In this document: positions 11,756 through 24,311 of the stretch, in pieces
How positions within the stretch are numbered: the stretch's first letter is position 1
Layout of the letters: each line of letters begins with the position of its first letter
Assembly: GCF_030272615.1 (NCBI RefSeq)
Contig: NC_081411.1
Location: 831,936,160 to 832,000,159 of the forward strand
DNA length: 64,000 nt
Direction of reading: 5' to 3'
Source: Cryptomeria japonica
Taxonomy: Eukaryota; Streptophyta; Pinopsida; Cupressales; Cupressaceae
The notes under the pieces: generated by a model
Seen by the model: only the letters and a program-made list of their open reading frames with translations
Database searches by the model: none
What the model was told of the DNA's origin: nothing
Program-made: the position numbers and the translations under genes

Positions 11756-13480
11756 TTAAGTGCATAAGGCAAGTGACACAACTCCCAACTTGTGTCTTAA
11801 GTACTCAAAAGTGCTTACTAGCAAAGGTTTGGTGAAAATGTCTTCCACTTGTTCTCCTATAGGGACATAGTCCATCTTTACTTCATGTCCTTCAACCTTC
11901 TCTCTGAGGAAATGATACTTGATGGCAATATGTTTTGTCCTAGGATGCATCACCAGATTCTTTGATATGTTGATTGCACTAGAATTATCACACTAGATAA
12001 GAATAGGATCAGTGATGTCTACATATATGTCCTTGAGGGTTTTCCTCATCCAAAGTACCTGAGAGAAGCATGTAGCAGCAACAATATATTATGCTTCAGC
12101 AATCGATAGGGAGACTGAATCTTGCTTCTTGTTATGCCATGAGACCAACCGGTCACCTACGAAGAATGTACCACCACTTGTGCTCTTTTGGTCATCAATT
12201 CAACCCAGCCAATTAGCATCAACATATACTTCCAAGATAAATTCTCCTTGTTTAGGGTACCACAATCCATAACTGAGTGTTCCTTGTAGGTACCTAAAAA
12301 TTCTGCTTACAGCATTCATATGTGATTTCTTAGGTGCAACTTGAAATCCGGCCACCATGCACACTACTTGCACTATATATGGTCTAGGAGTAGTCAAATA
12401 CAATAGGCTACCTATCATGGATCTATACAATGTCTGATCCACCTCTGGTGGTTCATTATTCTTTCTTAATTTTCTTCTGGTCACCATGGGGGTACTTATT
12501 GGTTTGCAATCCTCCATTTGAAATTTCTTCAACATATCCTTTTCATACTTGGATTGTGAGATAAAGATTCCATTATCTTGTTGTGAAATCTGCAAACCAA
12601 GGAAGTATGTCAATTCTCCAAGCATTGACATCTCAAATTCTGACTGCATTTGATCAACTTCTTTTCTAAGGGTGTCATTATTTCCTCCAAAAATAATGTC
12701 AACTACATACACAACCATAATGATCATGTGGTTTCCATCTTCCTTTATGTATAAATTATTGTCAGCACACCCCTTTTTCAATCCTTGCTCCTTCAGGTAC
12801 TGATATAGCCTTGAATACCATGATCTAGGAGCTTTCTTTAAACCATATAGAGATTTCTTCAACCGACACACAAAGGTTTCATCATCATGTAGCAGAAACC
12901 CTTCTGGTTGCTCCATGTACACTTCTTCCAAATTTCCATTTAGGAAGGCAGATTTTACATCCATTTGGTATACTTTATAACCCTTGTAGGAAAAAAAGGC
13001 TAAAAACATTCTAATTGCTTATACTCTAGCTACCGGTGGAAACTTTTCTTCAAAATCAATGCCCTCTACTTGAGAGTAGCCTTTGCACACAAGTCTATCT
13101 TTATGCCTAACAATTTTACCTTCCTCATTATCTTATTCCAGTGGACCCATTTAGTGCCAATGATGTTCTTGTCTTCTGGTCTAGGGAATAATTCCCAAGT
13201 CCTATTTTTCTCAATCTATTGCAATTTTTCTTCCATGGCATCCATCCATTCCTGTCTTTTGTTGGCCTCATTGAATGTTTTAGGTTCTACTCCAGTCATG
13301 AGGTAGAAGTTGACTTGTTCATCATTGCGGACAAGTCTTCTCCTAGTCTGCACACCATCACTCTTATTACCTAGAATCTTATCTTTTGGGTGGCTCATCT
13401 ACACATACAAGTTAGGATCCCTTTGGATGCTTCTTCTGGTTCATTGTCTGACTGAGCTTCCCCACCTTCATCACCAGAAT
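11756..13480 (-). pseudogene. Copia reverse transcriptase and RNase H (degenerate)
   Basis: Copies element RNA into DNA and removes the RNA strand. 13009-12200 is continuous reverse transcriptase: VYQMDVKSAFLNGNLEEVYM with the first catalytic Asp, then QPEGF, SLYGLKKAPRSWY, and the TPMVTRRKL and MIGSLLYLT motifs. The YVDD active site reads YVVDIIFGG, so one catalytic Asp is lost. RNase H follows: VDANWLG, a stop, STSGGTFFVGDRLVSWHNKKQ, then HPRTKHIAIKYHFLRE and DIFTKPL (11953-11756), interrupted by at least three stops. The upstream linker (13480-13010) keeps MSHPKDKILGNKSDGVQTRR and EPKTFNEA phrases typical of Copia but with stops. It lies between integrase and the polypurine tract, as expected for Copia. 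Confidence 0.93.
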
Positions 13481-13580
13481 CATCATACCGGTTTACGTGT
13501 GATTGACTTCCTTTGTGCATATCCTCATCAACTCTTACATGCACACTCTCAATGACTCTTCTTAGTCTTTTGTTATAGCA

Positions 13581-14219
13581 TTAATAGGCCTTGTTGTTAT
13601 ATGAGTAACCAAGGAAGATTCCCTCATCACTCATGGAATCAAAACTACCTAGACCATCCATATCTCTCTTGATAAAACACTTGCTTCCAAATACTTTGAA
13701 GTATTTGACTGATGATTTCCGGTCATACCACAACTCACAAGGTGTCATTTTGTTGTTTGTTCTTAGTTGAACCTGGTTCAAGGTATATGTAGTAGTATGA
13801 ACCACTTCCTTCCAATATGTGTCTGGCAGACTGGCTTCATTTAACATGGTTCTGGCCATTTCCTTGAGTGGTCGGTTCTTCCTTTCTACCACACCATTTT
13901 TTTGTGGAGTCCTAGGGGCTGAGTATTTCCTTTTAATCTCATATCTTTCACAATAATCTTCAAACTCATTTGATGTGAACTCTCCACCCATGTCTGATCT
14001 TAGACATTTCAACTTGCACCCACTTTCCTTCTCCACCATCTTCCTAAAGATATTGAATCTATCAAATGCTTGTGATTTATCTTGCAGGAAAGTGACCCAT
14101 GTCATTCTTGAATAATCATCAATAAAGAGCATAAAATATCTTTCACCGGCAAGATCTCTTGTCTTAGTTGGACCACACAGATCTATATGTACAATTTCAA
14201 GTGGTCTTGAGGTGTTATG
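13581..14219 (-). pseudogene. Copia integrase core
   Basis: Inserts element cDNA. 14132-13581 is open for 184 codons and keeps the DDE residues: Asp in MLFIDDYSR, Asp in RSDMGGEF, Glu in NGVVERKN. The Copia C-terminal phrases ELWYDRKSSVKYFKVFGSKCF and GIFLGYSYNNKAY follow. The segment 14219-14133 (MHVDLCGPT-like, 'TSRPLEIVHIDLCGPTKTRD') joins it to the zinc-binding domain after one stop. Integrase precedes reverse transcriptase, which is the Copia order. Confidence 0.93.
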
Positions 14220-14800
14220 TTATTTTGTTCTAAAGACCACCTTAGTCTGATGCCCTTTCACACATTCATCACAAAATGTGCTTACCGATTTGATGATGGG
14301 TGGAATATTTCTTACGCACCCATTTTTGCTTATTGCAACTAAGTTATCAAAGTTTATGTGGCCTAATCTTTTGTTCCACAACCAACTTTCATCCACTTGT
14401 CCCAACATACATTGGGATTCAAAACATTCTTTCATATTATATACATTACCATTTGTCCTCTTTCCTTCAACTGCAGTCTGATTGGTACTCTCTTTCTTTA
14501 TCTGGCAGTCGATAGAGTCAAAGGTGAATTTATAACCTTTGTCACACATCTGACTCACACTCAGTAGGTTGTTCTTTAGGCCTTCCACATAATACACATC
14601 ATGTGCCTTCAATTTTTCATCAATATTTAGAGTACCTTTTCCCTTTATTTTGATGGATGAGTTGTCTCTGAATCTTATTCAACCACCATTCTAGTCTTCA
14701 AGCTTGATAAATTTATTTTTATCACCAGTCACATGGTTGTAACAACCAATGTCTACAACCCATAGATTTTCCTTTCAGCGTGTAAGGCAGTCCGCACTAT
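14220..14800 (-). pseudogene. Copia protease remnant and GAG-pre-integrase domain
   Basis: 14612-14220 is open and contains DVYYVEGLKNNLLSVSQMCD, then WNKRLGHINFDNL and FCDECVKGHQTK. These supply the His and Cys residues of the integrase HHCC zinc-binding domain. Upstream, near 14760-14710, the protease motif that is normally DSGC reads VVDIGCYNHVTGD: the active-site Ser is Ile, so the protease would be dead. Two stops separate the pieces. Confidence 0.88.
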
Positions 14801-16987
14801 CAAACTTGATTTTGCCTTGTCCTTTTCTTTCTCAACCCATACCAGTTTGGTTCCCTTCTTCTTGTCAGCTACTATTTTGTGCTCTGGTTTAACTACCGAT
14901 TCTTGATCAGGATCTATCCTCTTCTACTTGATTATCCTATTTTTACTAAACTTTGTTATATGTCCAAACTCTTGATAGTTGTAGCATTCACATTTTCATT
15001 TAAGGATGAGTCTTTCAAACCATTGTAGGACACTGATTTATTCTTCTTACATTCAAAACTCCTATGACCAAATCAATTTCACTAATAACAAACAAAATTC
15101 ATATCCCAGAGTGCATTAAATGGATTTCCACTTTCATAACCCATAGTGGGCTTATTGGTTAATCTACAGTCAGCTATTCTATGTCCAAATTTGTTACATC
15201 GATAATAATAACCATGAAAGTTTGGAACATACCGGTTAGGTTGCCCTAGTCATTCAAATGATTGCCTCACCGGGGGTCTTCCTTTCATGCAGCTGACTCT
15301 GGTGAATCCTTCATGATCATCTCTTGCATTTCTCCTTGGATCTGCATGTTGGTACATTGAGTGTGGCCTTCGATTCATTGATTGTGTATACCTATTCATG
15401 TGGAGGTTTCTAACAACATCTGCATATGTCTCTTATCGCTATCCTTTCTTACCATGAATGTCTTCTTCTCTTCACTTTCATTTGAAGAAGTGAACTATAT
15501 CTCCTTACTGGATGTGTCTTTTTTGTTTGAACTTTGACCTTCTTCAAATCCTAAGCCATTGGTATCTTTGGATTTATTTTGTTTTCTCAACATCTTGTCT
15601 AAGGCTTTGGTGTTGCCTTCATATTTGCTTCTCACTTTCATTTCTTCATTGTTTTCTTCAAGCTCCTTTATGAGCTTTACTATTTCTGCTTCTATATCTT
15701 GATGCTCCTTTTCCTTCTTCATTAGATCAGAGGATGTAACTTCACATATCCTCTTGGCTTCTTCCAACTAAAGTTTCAAGTCAGATATAACTTGATTGAA
15801 TTCATCCAGTGATTGCTTCAAGAGACCCTGTTCATCTACTGTAGCAAGCTTGAACTTCTTGAGTTATCTTCTTGTTTTACTTAGCTCCTCAAGAGCACTT
15901 ATAAGCTCACTTTCTAGATCAACTTCAGCCTCAATGTCTTCTTCTTCCACATCTTCACCAATCGGTTCATCAAGTGCCATGAAGAGACTAACTTCTTTTT
16001 CATTCTCATGTAGTCATCTTCTTATGCACTTTCTTCATATGTGGCATCATCCCCAATAGTATATAGGTTGTTCTGCTTATGGTAGCCTCTTCTTCCTTGC
16101 TGGTAGACATTTCTTTCTTTATCTTTCCCAGCAGATCTACTAAAGCTTCTTGACTCATCTCCACCGATTTCATTATATGGACATTTTGCAGCAAAGTGTC
16201 TAACATTACCACAGTTGAAACATTGGAGTGGTGACTTTCCTTTATACTTGTCGGATCCTCTTTTGATCTTTTTGACAAATTTTTCTACCTCTACATCAGA
16301 GTCTTCACTAGATCCTTTTTGAGCAACCAAATATTTTCCCTTCTTGTTGGAGTTGAACGCTACCTCTTTCCTTGAGGATGCATCATTGATTGTTCTCATT
16401 TCTTAGGTTGTTAGTGAGATAAATAACTCATCCATTGTGAAGATCTTTAGATCCTTGGCTTCTTCTATGGAAGAAACCTTAGTATCATACTTAGGTGTGA
16501 GAGATCTAAGTACCTTTTTGACAAGAATCTCATCTGCAATTTCTTCTCCAAGTCCTCTGATGGTGTTCATAGTTTCATCAAATCTATGAAGGTAGTTTGC
16601 AATCTTTTATTCATCTTTCATCTTGATCCCTTCAATTTGGCCCCTTAGTGTTTGTAGCTTGGCCTCTTTGACTTTTGCATCTCCTTCAAATAACCTCTAC
16701 ATTTTATCCCAAGTCTCCTTGGTTGATGCATAGTGCATGACCTTGACAAACTCATTATCAAACAACCCACTTAAGATAGCATGTTTAGCCTTTTCATTAT
16801 TATCATACTCCTTCTTGGAATCTGGATCAATGGGAGGAACACTAAGGACAGTATACCCATTCTTGATAGACATCCACACATCAAAACTAAGGGACGAAAT
16901 ATAGGTCTCCATTCTTCTGCTCCAGAAGACATAGTTAGATCCATCAAACATGGGAGCTTTTGAGGAAGAAGACTCATTTCTTGTCAT
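14801..16987 (-). pseudogene. Copia gag with CCHC knuckle and coiled coil
   Basis: Structural protein that packages element RNA. ATG at 16987 gives MTRNESSSSKAPMFDGSNYV, the FWSRRMETYI and TKETWDKM phrases of plant Copia gag, and a stop near 16694. The frame resumes with LQTLRGQIEGIKMKDE and EILVKKVLRSLTPKYDTKVS. 16399-16022 encodes CFNCGNVRHFAAKCP, a canonical CX2CX4HX4C knuckle. 15767-15495 is Glu/Lys-rich coiled coil (KEHQDIEAEIVKLIKELEEN). At least five stops or frame breaks lie between these blocks. Confidence 0.88.
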
Positions 16988-17037
16988 TGTGTTCTAAGAC
17001 CATAATCTACCCAAGCTTTAATCAACTAGGAACCTAG

Positions 17038-17051
17038 GCTCTAATACCAAT
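17038..17051 (-). other. Primer-binding site of the Copia element
   Basis: The minus strand reads TTGGTATTAGAGCC directly after the 5' LTR end. This is close to the TGGTATCAGAGC complement of initiator Met tRNA used by plant Copia elements. Confidence 0.85.
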
Positions 17052-18708
17052 TGTTGAATACAATGTACCACTGAGAGGGGGGTGAATTAGTGGTTCCTAA
17101 ATTCTTTTCCTTTTTAAAATAACCACAAAATACCGGTTATCAACCTAGGCACTAAACAATCAAACCAGTAAGACAAATGTGGATATCAAAAGAGGCAAAC
17201 ACACAAATGCAACCCACAACAACAGATGTACAAGGAAACCCAATATGGGAAAAACCTTGGTAATAAATGATGTTGGAGTATACTGCTTCAATCCAACCTT
17301 ACAAGTGAAACACTAAATTAACAATATTTAGGGCACCAACCCAAGGAGGACCAACCCCTGCACCAAGCTCCAACTTGGTTATGTATAGTAAGATACAATT
17401 TTGATAGTTATATCATCTGGTTGCAAATGAGTTATGCAACACTTGATCAAATAGATTTATGTCGGTTAACAACCTTCTCTTCTTTGTTGGATCTCACACA
17501 GTCGGTTATCACATTACTCTCTGATTCTTGGTCTTTCTTCTCTCTCTCAACTTCACAACACACTATATCACACTTAGATTCCTTTGTGATCAATCACACC
17601 TCACTAGTTAGCTTAATTGTAAGACCTGCAATAGTTTACTGGTAGTCTGTCTCTACTGGCAAAACCCTCTCATTGGTTTCCCTGCTAACTCACTCTACAA
17701 CTTTCTTAGAATAAATTCTAACGAAGATGATCTTTCTCTTTGGTCAAGCTCTCTTAAATCTTCTTCTTCAGATCAAGCATCATCAATCTTTGTCTCGAGC
17801 TCACATATTTATCATCATAGGTTCCTGCCAAAAACCGCATTTAAACAGTGGCATGTTAGGTTTTGCCTTCACCAACTCAATCCATATCTGATTTGATTTT
17901 ATCTTATTTTACATGGATATGATCTTCATGTCATCGATCAGCACCACCAAAGCTTTGCATTCCACTATGCATTTTCTAAATCTGGAGGTCTGCAGCATGC
18001 TTTTCTTCTTTTCTCTGTCATATGCCATTAATGGTTCAGTTTTTTCCTTTAGCAAATGGGTACAAAGATCAAATCTTCTTGCACGATCAATTCAGTCATT
18101 TGCCATCTTGTCTTCCTCGAGCCTCAATCCTCTGGAATCCTCCGTGACTTGTGGGTTCTTTATAAAAGTCGACCTACTTGCTGACTTGTTATGTCGATGC
18201 ATACTTCACCGACCTATGCAATATCACCACCTGGCATCCAGTTGTCATGTTTGTCGATATCCACTTCTACTTGGTTTCCTATGTCGGTTTGACATTCTTC
18301 ATTGACCAAGATTGACTACCGGTGCAATTCACCTTACTGGTATAACCAACAAACATCATCTTTTATGGAAACACATCCTCTTGACAATTCATCTTGCCTT
18401 CTGATATGTCTTCATGCCATCCTTTATGTTCTGCTCATTGGGTGTTGTTGTGATTCAAATAATATTTTGCCTCTTCATCACAAACAAACGGCCAACCTTG
18501 ATACCAGTTTATGCCTAACTGGTAAGCCTTCTTTACCGGCAGATGACATAGTTCATGCGTATCAGTAGCCTTTATTCACTCTACTTAGTCACATGTGGAT
18601 TGGCATCATATGGCTTACTTTTCTTATATCGGTCACCACTTCTTACTTACCAGTAACCTTGCCAAACCAGTTGACATCAATGAAAACTTAATGCCAATAA
18701 TGCCAACA
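17052..18708 (-). repeat. 5' LTR of the Copia element
   Basis: 1657 bp, TGTTGAATAC...GCCAACA. It is about 115 bp longer than its partner owing to indels (for example near 17500-17600). It carries the hairpin motif CCACTGA...TTAGTGG (17068-17093) and the aaacccaatatgggaaaaac box (about 17237). Confidence 0.9.
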
Positions 18709-20216
18709 ACAACCTATTCATGTTCATGTGTACCATTAACATTTCATATAAAGACAACTTATTTTAGTTCACATAAAGATGACATGAATTAATACAATAC
18801 CACTTGTCGAAATGGAGTTTTTACATAACATACAACCTGATCAACACAAAAATCTATTTTCTAAAAGATATAAAATAGATGAAATGAAACTTAAAGGATT
18901 GAAATTTTCACAATAAGTCTCATAAAAAATCATACAACATCACATAAATGACAAAATAATGGAAGGAATGGCATGTCTTCTCATTGATTTTGAAGAATCA
19001 TTTGATTACAATGCCAGAAAATACTTCAAAGAACTCAAAATATTTGAGTTACAAGACCAAATTTATTGTTGTACATACAAAAAAGAAGGCAAGAACTCCT
19101 CAAGAAAGAAGAAGAAGATTCACTTATATCAAGAAAGAGCTCCAACATTTTAAAATTTGAATTCTTGGCTACCTTGGACTTGATAGTTGATTGCACCTTC
19201 CTCAAAATCAGGTATTTCACTGACTGGCAATTTGAAATAGCAGTTGTTGGGAGATTGGTGTTGAAAATTCCCCAAAATTAGGGCCAAAAATGGAGTTTAC
19301 ATGCTCACAAAATCCTCAAAACTCTCCTCAATTGATACACAACCCTTGGGGCCTTCAAAACAAGGGTAGGACTAGTGTAAAGGCCTCAAAAACCTCCTCA
19401 AACCAAGGGATTTTCTTTTAGCCAACCCTATTGGCTTATTTTAAATATTTGAACTTAGGTTTGGCATTAATGATTCCCTTGAATTTGAAATTCAAATTTG
19501 GAAATTTGAATTCAATACATTTAACTCCTTCAGCAAATGCACTTATACACTTGTTCTTACTACTATCATCTGACTGTTCCATGTTGTTGTGCTTTTTCAT
19601 TGCCCTTGATATTGACTAAGACAAATCTTTAGTATTGAATTATGTTGATTGATTGAGAACACTACTTATCACAAGCCTAATTTATGAACTACTCCTGACA
19701 GATATTGTTAGCTCTAAGTTTGTAAAAGAGTTGCTCTGTGATATATAGTCATTCATCATTATATTTGAGGAGGCTTCTATAAGGCAGATTAGACTATCCT
19801 TGAACTTTGAAGATTGCCTTCATATATTTAATGTCATTGTATTTACTTGTAGGTCCTTCATGCTCTTCTTGACCACTGCTCACTCATTGTTTTGAGACTA
19901 TATTACTCTGCATTTTTTATTATGACTAAAAATCATCAATATCCAATGATTGCAAACTCTGTGTTAGCTATGACATTTGGTAGAATGTATTTTTGATAGT
20001 GAGTAATCATTGTGATGTATTGTGGATTCTCTAACATTACTCATATATGTACTTTGTGCTTCTAGAGATCTGCGACTGAGAAAAGGTCTCTATTTGTCAT
20101 GTATCCCAATGGCCACTCTTGAAGTTGTGTACTATCATTGTGGCCTTTTCACTCACAAAGGCATAAACATTAATAGATATAAGTGCTATAAGGTTTCCAT
20201 AATCCATGTTGATTTT

Positions 20217-20754
20217 CAATAATTTATTATGGATTTGATTGTGTATGCAATTTTTTATCATCAACGTTTCAAATCACACTCTATGATTGATCATCAGGAT
20301 GAACAAGAATACCAAGGAGAGGAAAGATAGTGAGTTGCAGACCTGATAAAGAATAAAAAGAGGTAGAGAGAGAAAGGAAGCCCAAAGATCAAGGAAAAGA
20401 AATAAAATATAGCCCAAAACAATACAAGAAACCAAAAAATAAAGCAAATAAAAACACCTAAAGGCTAAAAAGGTTAAAAAGAAAGGATAAAAATGCAATA
20501 AGAAAATAAATAAGCCCACAAAGAAAAAACTATAAAGAAAAATTTAAAATTTAAAAATAGAAAGAAAGGCACACACACACAGAGGTATATATATATATAT
20601 ATATGCACAAACAAATGTGTGTGTCTGCATGTGCGAGTATAAACAAATACCTATACAAATGCACATCTATATACAAAATCACACAACCAAAGAGAATATA
20701 TACACATAAACATATATATACATATTCACACAAACACACAAAATATATATATAT

Positions 20755-20787
<33 letters not shown>

Positions 20788-20984
20788 TATATACATATAT
20801 ATATATATATGCAAACATATATATATATATATATAATATATATCTATATCTGTGTTTGAATATAAATATTCAAATATATATATATGCACACAAATCTAAA
20901 CTATTAAATAAATACATATAATCATATTCACGCAAACATAAACTCTTTTATATATATAAATAGTTTATGTTGGTGTGAATAAGA

Positions 20985-21046
<62 letters not shown>

Positions 21047-21250
21047 AAAAATAAGCCAAAAAAATTAATAAAAAGAAGAGGAAAAGAGGTCCAAACATAG
21101 AGGAGGGAGAAGAGGAGAGAAAAGTGGAGAAAAAACAAGGCAAAGAGGGGGAACAAGAAGGGGGGCAATGACAGCTATTGAGGGAAAAAATTAAAGGATG
21201 CCAATAGAGGCTAAGATTCAACCCATCATCAGGATTGAGATTGGTAGGGT
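20217..21250. repeat. Left arm of the foldback element
   Basis: In order: a purine-rich segment (20265-20560) that is the reverse complement of about 54780-55045; a TA/CA microsatellite-rich segment (20570-20900); GT and GA runs (20988-21045, GA 31 bp); and a purine-rich segment up to the loop. Frames such as 20551-20889 and 20928-21314 are translations of simple repeats and are not treated as genes. Confidence 0.8.
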
Positions 21251-21264
21251 TGAAATCTTTAATC

Positions 21265-21734
<470 letters not shown>

Positions 21735-22209
21735 TGATAGAATTAGAGATCACTGAGAGGGGGGGGGGGGGGGTGAATCAGTGATCTACCAGAAATCAAA
21801 TCCTCAAACTTATTCTTTATCCACCGATTAGCAATGCATAACAGAAAAGAACATAAACATGAAACAAAGAATACACAAATCCACAACAACAAAATTTTTA
21901 TGTGGAAACCCGGAAAGGGAAAAACCACAATGGGGCTGGAACCCACAATATTCATATATTATGGCCAAGGGTACATAAATATTACATCGATGGGGAATGC
22001 ACTTGCATTTAGGCTCACTGCCTAGAGCTCACTACTCGGATATAGTTGCCTGAAAGGCTATAACCTTCAAGAAAGTCTCACTAACTTACAATTTGATTAT
22101 AATGAGAAAATACAATGAAATGAACTCTCAATTAGCGTCTGACTATGCAAGAATGAGAGTTATGGTTAAGCATTGAATCTCTAACTATCTTTGCTCTGTT
22201 GAATACACT
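21735..22209 (-). repeat. 3' LTR of the gag-only element, first part
   Basis: Aligns with 42369-42835. It begins with a perfect 9-bp inverted repeat GATCACTGA...TCAGTGATC (21748-21786) around a 15-G run, and includes the tatgtggaaacccggaaagg box near 21897. It breaks at the CACTA terminus and continues at 39248. Confidence 0.85.
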
Positions 22210-22690
22210 CACTAGTACATTCAGAGCTGATTTCCGACGGCCGTTTGTCGAATTTTTATTGGAGTGTCGACAAAATCCACCGTTGAAAACTTGGCATCGG
22301 ATTGGTCAATGATGCCATGCCCGTTGGAAATTCAACAATCCAATGGACTCTACCAATGGTCAAAGAAGTCGTCGATCGAAAGCTTGGTATTTGTCGTAAT
22401 TTTGATGATGATCATTTTTATAAAATAAATAAATATAAAAGAGCCATCGAAGGAAGGAAGTTCTTTCAATTTGTTTTAAATTCTAAGGGGTTCAGGGTTT
22501 AGGTATTAAGTCACTTCAATACCTGAGAAAAGCCCTTTTGGTTTCTAATTCGGCATTACTATATTCACTTAAGCGATGGGTCCATTTATCATAAAAGTGT
22601 TCTCCCCTTGTCATTTACCTAGGCGATCCCTTTAAATATTTTATTCTTGTTCGCTTTTAATCTGCCTTTTCTAATGTTTGTTGGGCCTTA
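22210..22690 (+). repeat. Left terminal region of the CACTA element
   Basis: Starts with the terminal inverted repeat (22210-22238), followed by GC-richer DNA with repeated CGACGG/GTCGAA/GTCGAC words (22238-22390). Such subterminal words are where TnpA-type proteins bind in En/Spm. The small frame 22302-22502 shows no recognisable feature. Confidence 0.7.
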
Positions 22691-22724
22691 TAAGTATCAT
22701 GCGATTTTCTATTGATTTGACGGC

Positions 22725-23985
22725 CCGCATTGATTCAAGACTAAAAAGTGCTCGAAACTTAGTTTTTGTGAAGTAGCGAAAAGCGAAGGTGGACTCGGTA
22801 TACAGGTTTGGACCAAAGCTAAACACTGATCAAGTTTCATCTGATCAAACAGACAGCGTGGTTTCGTGAGATCAAGCTGAATGTGTTTTAACCTTCGCGA
22901 AGTGGCGAAAGGGTTTGGCGGGTCCCAAAGATAAGCGGTCTTCTTTGTTTAAAGAATGATCGGGTTGGAAAAAGATCAATGGCTTCTCGTTGTTTCATGG
23001 CCAGGAGATGCATGAGCTATACCTTCAGTGAAATAGTGAAAAGGTGGAGGGTCCCGCTAAGAGTGGTAGTAAATGTGGCAACCCGAGTTGGCAATGACAT
23101 GGTGGTGACAAGGTACTCAGTTAGCGGTATGCAGTGGGTCTGGGCAAGGTTGTCATAAAAAGAGTAAACAACGAGCAAGTTCTTGAGATCTAACGGCTCG
23201 CATGAATTCGCAAAGATAAGATGCTAGCAAGTTAGTCATTGCGAAGTAGCGAAAAGGCCGATGGGCCCAAGGGATAGGCATGGCATGAAGTTAAAAGTAG
23301 ATCAGGTCTATTTTGATCTAACGGTTCTCGTGGTTTAGTGGTTGCAAGCCAAATGAAGAATAATGTTCGTGAAGTCACGAAAGACAGGTGGAAATCACAC
23401 GAAGGAGTGATGTGACACGTGGTTTAAAAAAGTGGTTGAGGGCCCACCTAGGTCTAACCGGTAGTTATGTGGGAATAGTAAAAGGGAACACATGGCGGAT
23501 TAAGGGTGGAACCAAAAGGAGTTTCCAGAGCTAATGGCCGACTGCCATGTGGCATTTATTAACCAGATAACAAGTGGGGTAAGTAATTCCCGGATAAAGG
23601 GCCCACTTAAAAGGCATTCATCTCAAGATTGATCCAATGCTTCTCGTTGTTTCATGACCCAAAGATGCCCATAGCTTAACCTCAGCGAAATGGCAAAAAC
23701 CGTTAGCCGTCAAGATGATGCGTGGTTAGTTAAAAGGATTGATGGTCCCGGTTGGAGTTAAAGGCCAGGTGATTTGAGTTTGATCTAATGCTTGACGCGG
23801 CCTCGTGAAGGAAAAGTGCATGACTATTAAACTCCATGAAGTGGCGAAAAGGAGGTAGGGCCCGACACTAAAGCAAACAGATTAAACGGAGATAAAGGTG
23901 ATGTAAGTTCTTGAGATCCAACAGCCAGCGTTGTTTTGTGAAAGAAAAGAGCACGGGTTTTATGTTCTGCGAAGTAGCGAAAGAG
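22725..23985 (+). repeat. Eight dispersed copies of a ~70-bp structured repeat
   Basis: Each unit opens with GATCYAAYGG-like sequence, continues with a CTCGTGGTTTCRTGA-like segment and ends in a box close to GCGAAGTAGCGAAAAGG. Approximate unit positions: 22725-22783, 22842-22912, 22973-23043, 23184-23257, 23314-23382, 23630-23700, 23780-23852 and 23912-23982. Spacing between units is irregular (20-250 bp) and often contains GGGCCC or GGTCCC. The end box is a direct repeat GYGAA-RTR-GYGAA that can also pair as an inverted repeat; unit 5 reads TTCGTGAAGTCACGAA, a perfect hairpin. The array lies upstream of the plus-strand ORF at 24312. Confidence 0.75.
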
Positions 23986-24311
23986 CGAAACAGAGGAAAG
24001 ACTTAGAGAAACTATGACCCGTTGGAGCCAGTTTTGAATTCGATTTGGTGAATTTAATTCTGAAAAGAAAGTCGAAGCATGCGGAGTTAATTTCTAAAAA
24101 CTTAAATGCCAACTTGCCCTTTTCAGTCCGCATCAACTCGATTGCTAAGTATTGTTTCATCAAAGTTTGTTGCAAAGCGATTTTCTTCATGTGAATAATC
24201 AGGTTTCTTGTGCTTTTCTTGATAACTCTTGGTTTGTTCTCAAATACTATTGTGTGAATTACTTCATTAGAGGTCTGTGCTAGCTTCTAGTGGTATAATT
24301 GTTTGACCAGA

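Larger units (their letters stand above)
9975..18708 (-). mobile_element. Ty1/Copia retrotransposon, minus strand, near-complete but inactive
   Basis: 8734 bp, TGTTGAA...GCCAACA, flanked by perfect 5-bp duplications ACAAC (9970-9974 and 18709-18713). The LTRs are 9975-11517 and 17052-18708. The minus strand holds, in Copia order, gag with a CCHC knuckle, a protease remnant, integrase, reverse transcriptase and RNase H. It is inserted in the right LARD LTR; the sister LTR (about 2943) lacks it. Several stops and frame breaks, plus substitutions in the protease and reverse-transcriptase active sites, make it non-functional. Confidence 0.93.

Noticed and set aside
14278-14515. Plus-strand frames over the Copia protease/integrase region
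   Set aside because: Antisense to clearly recognisable minus-strand retrotransposon protein.
20551-20889. 112-aa minus-strand frame of YIYIYI/ICIYI type
   Set aside because: It is the translation of TA/CA microsatellites in the foldback arm.
21757-21773. G-run as possible G-quadruplex or assembly artefact
   Set aside because: It is the ordinary, length-variable G/C run inside the LTR-terminal hairpin of this retroelement class; the exact length is probably unreliable, but no separate feature is justified.
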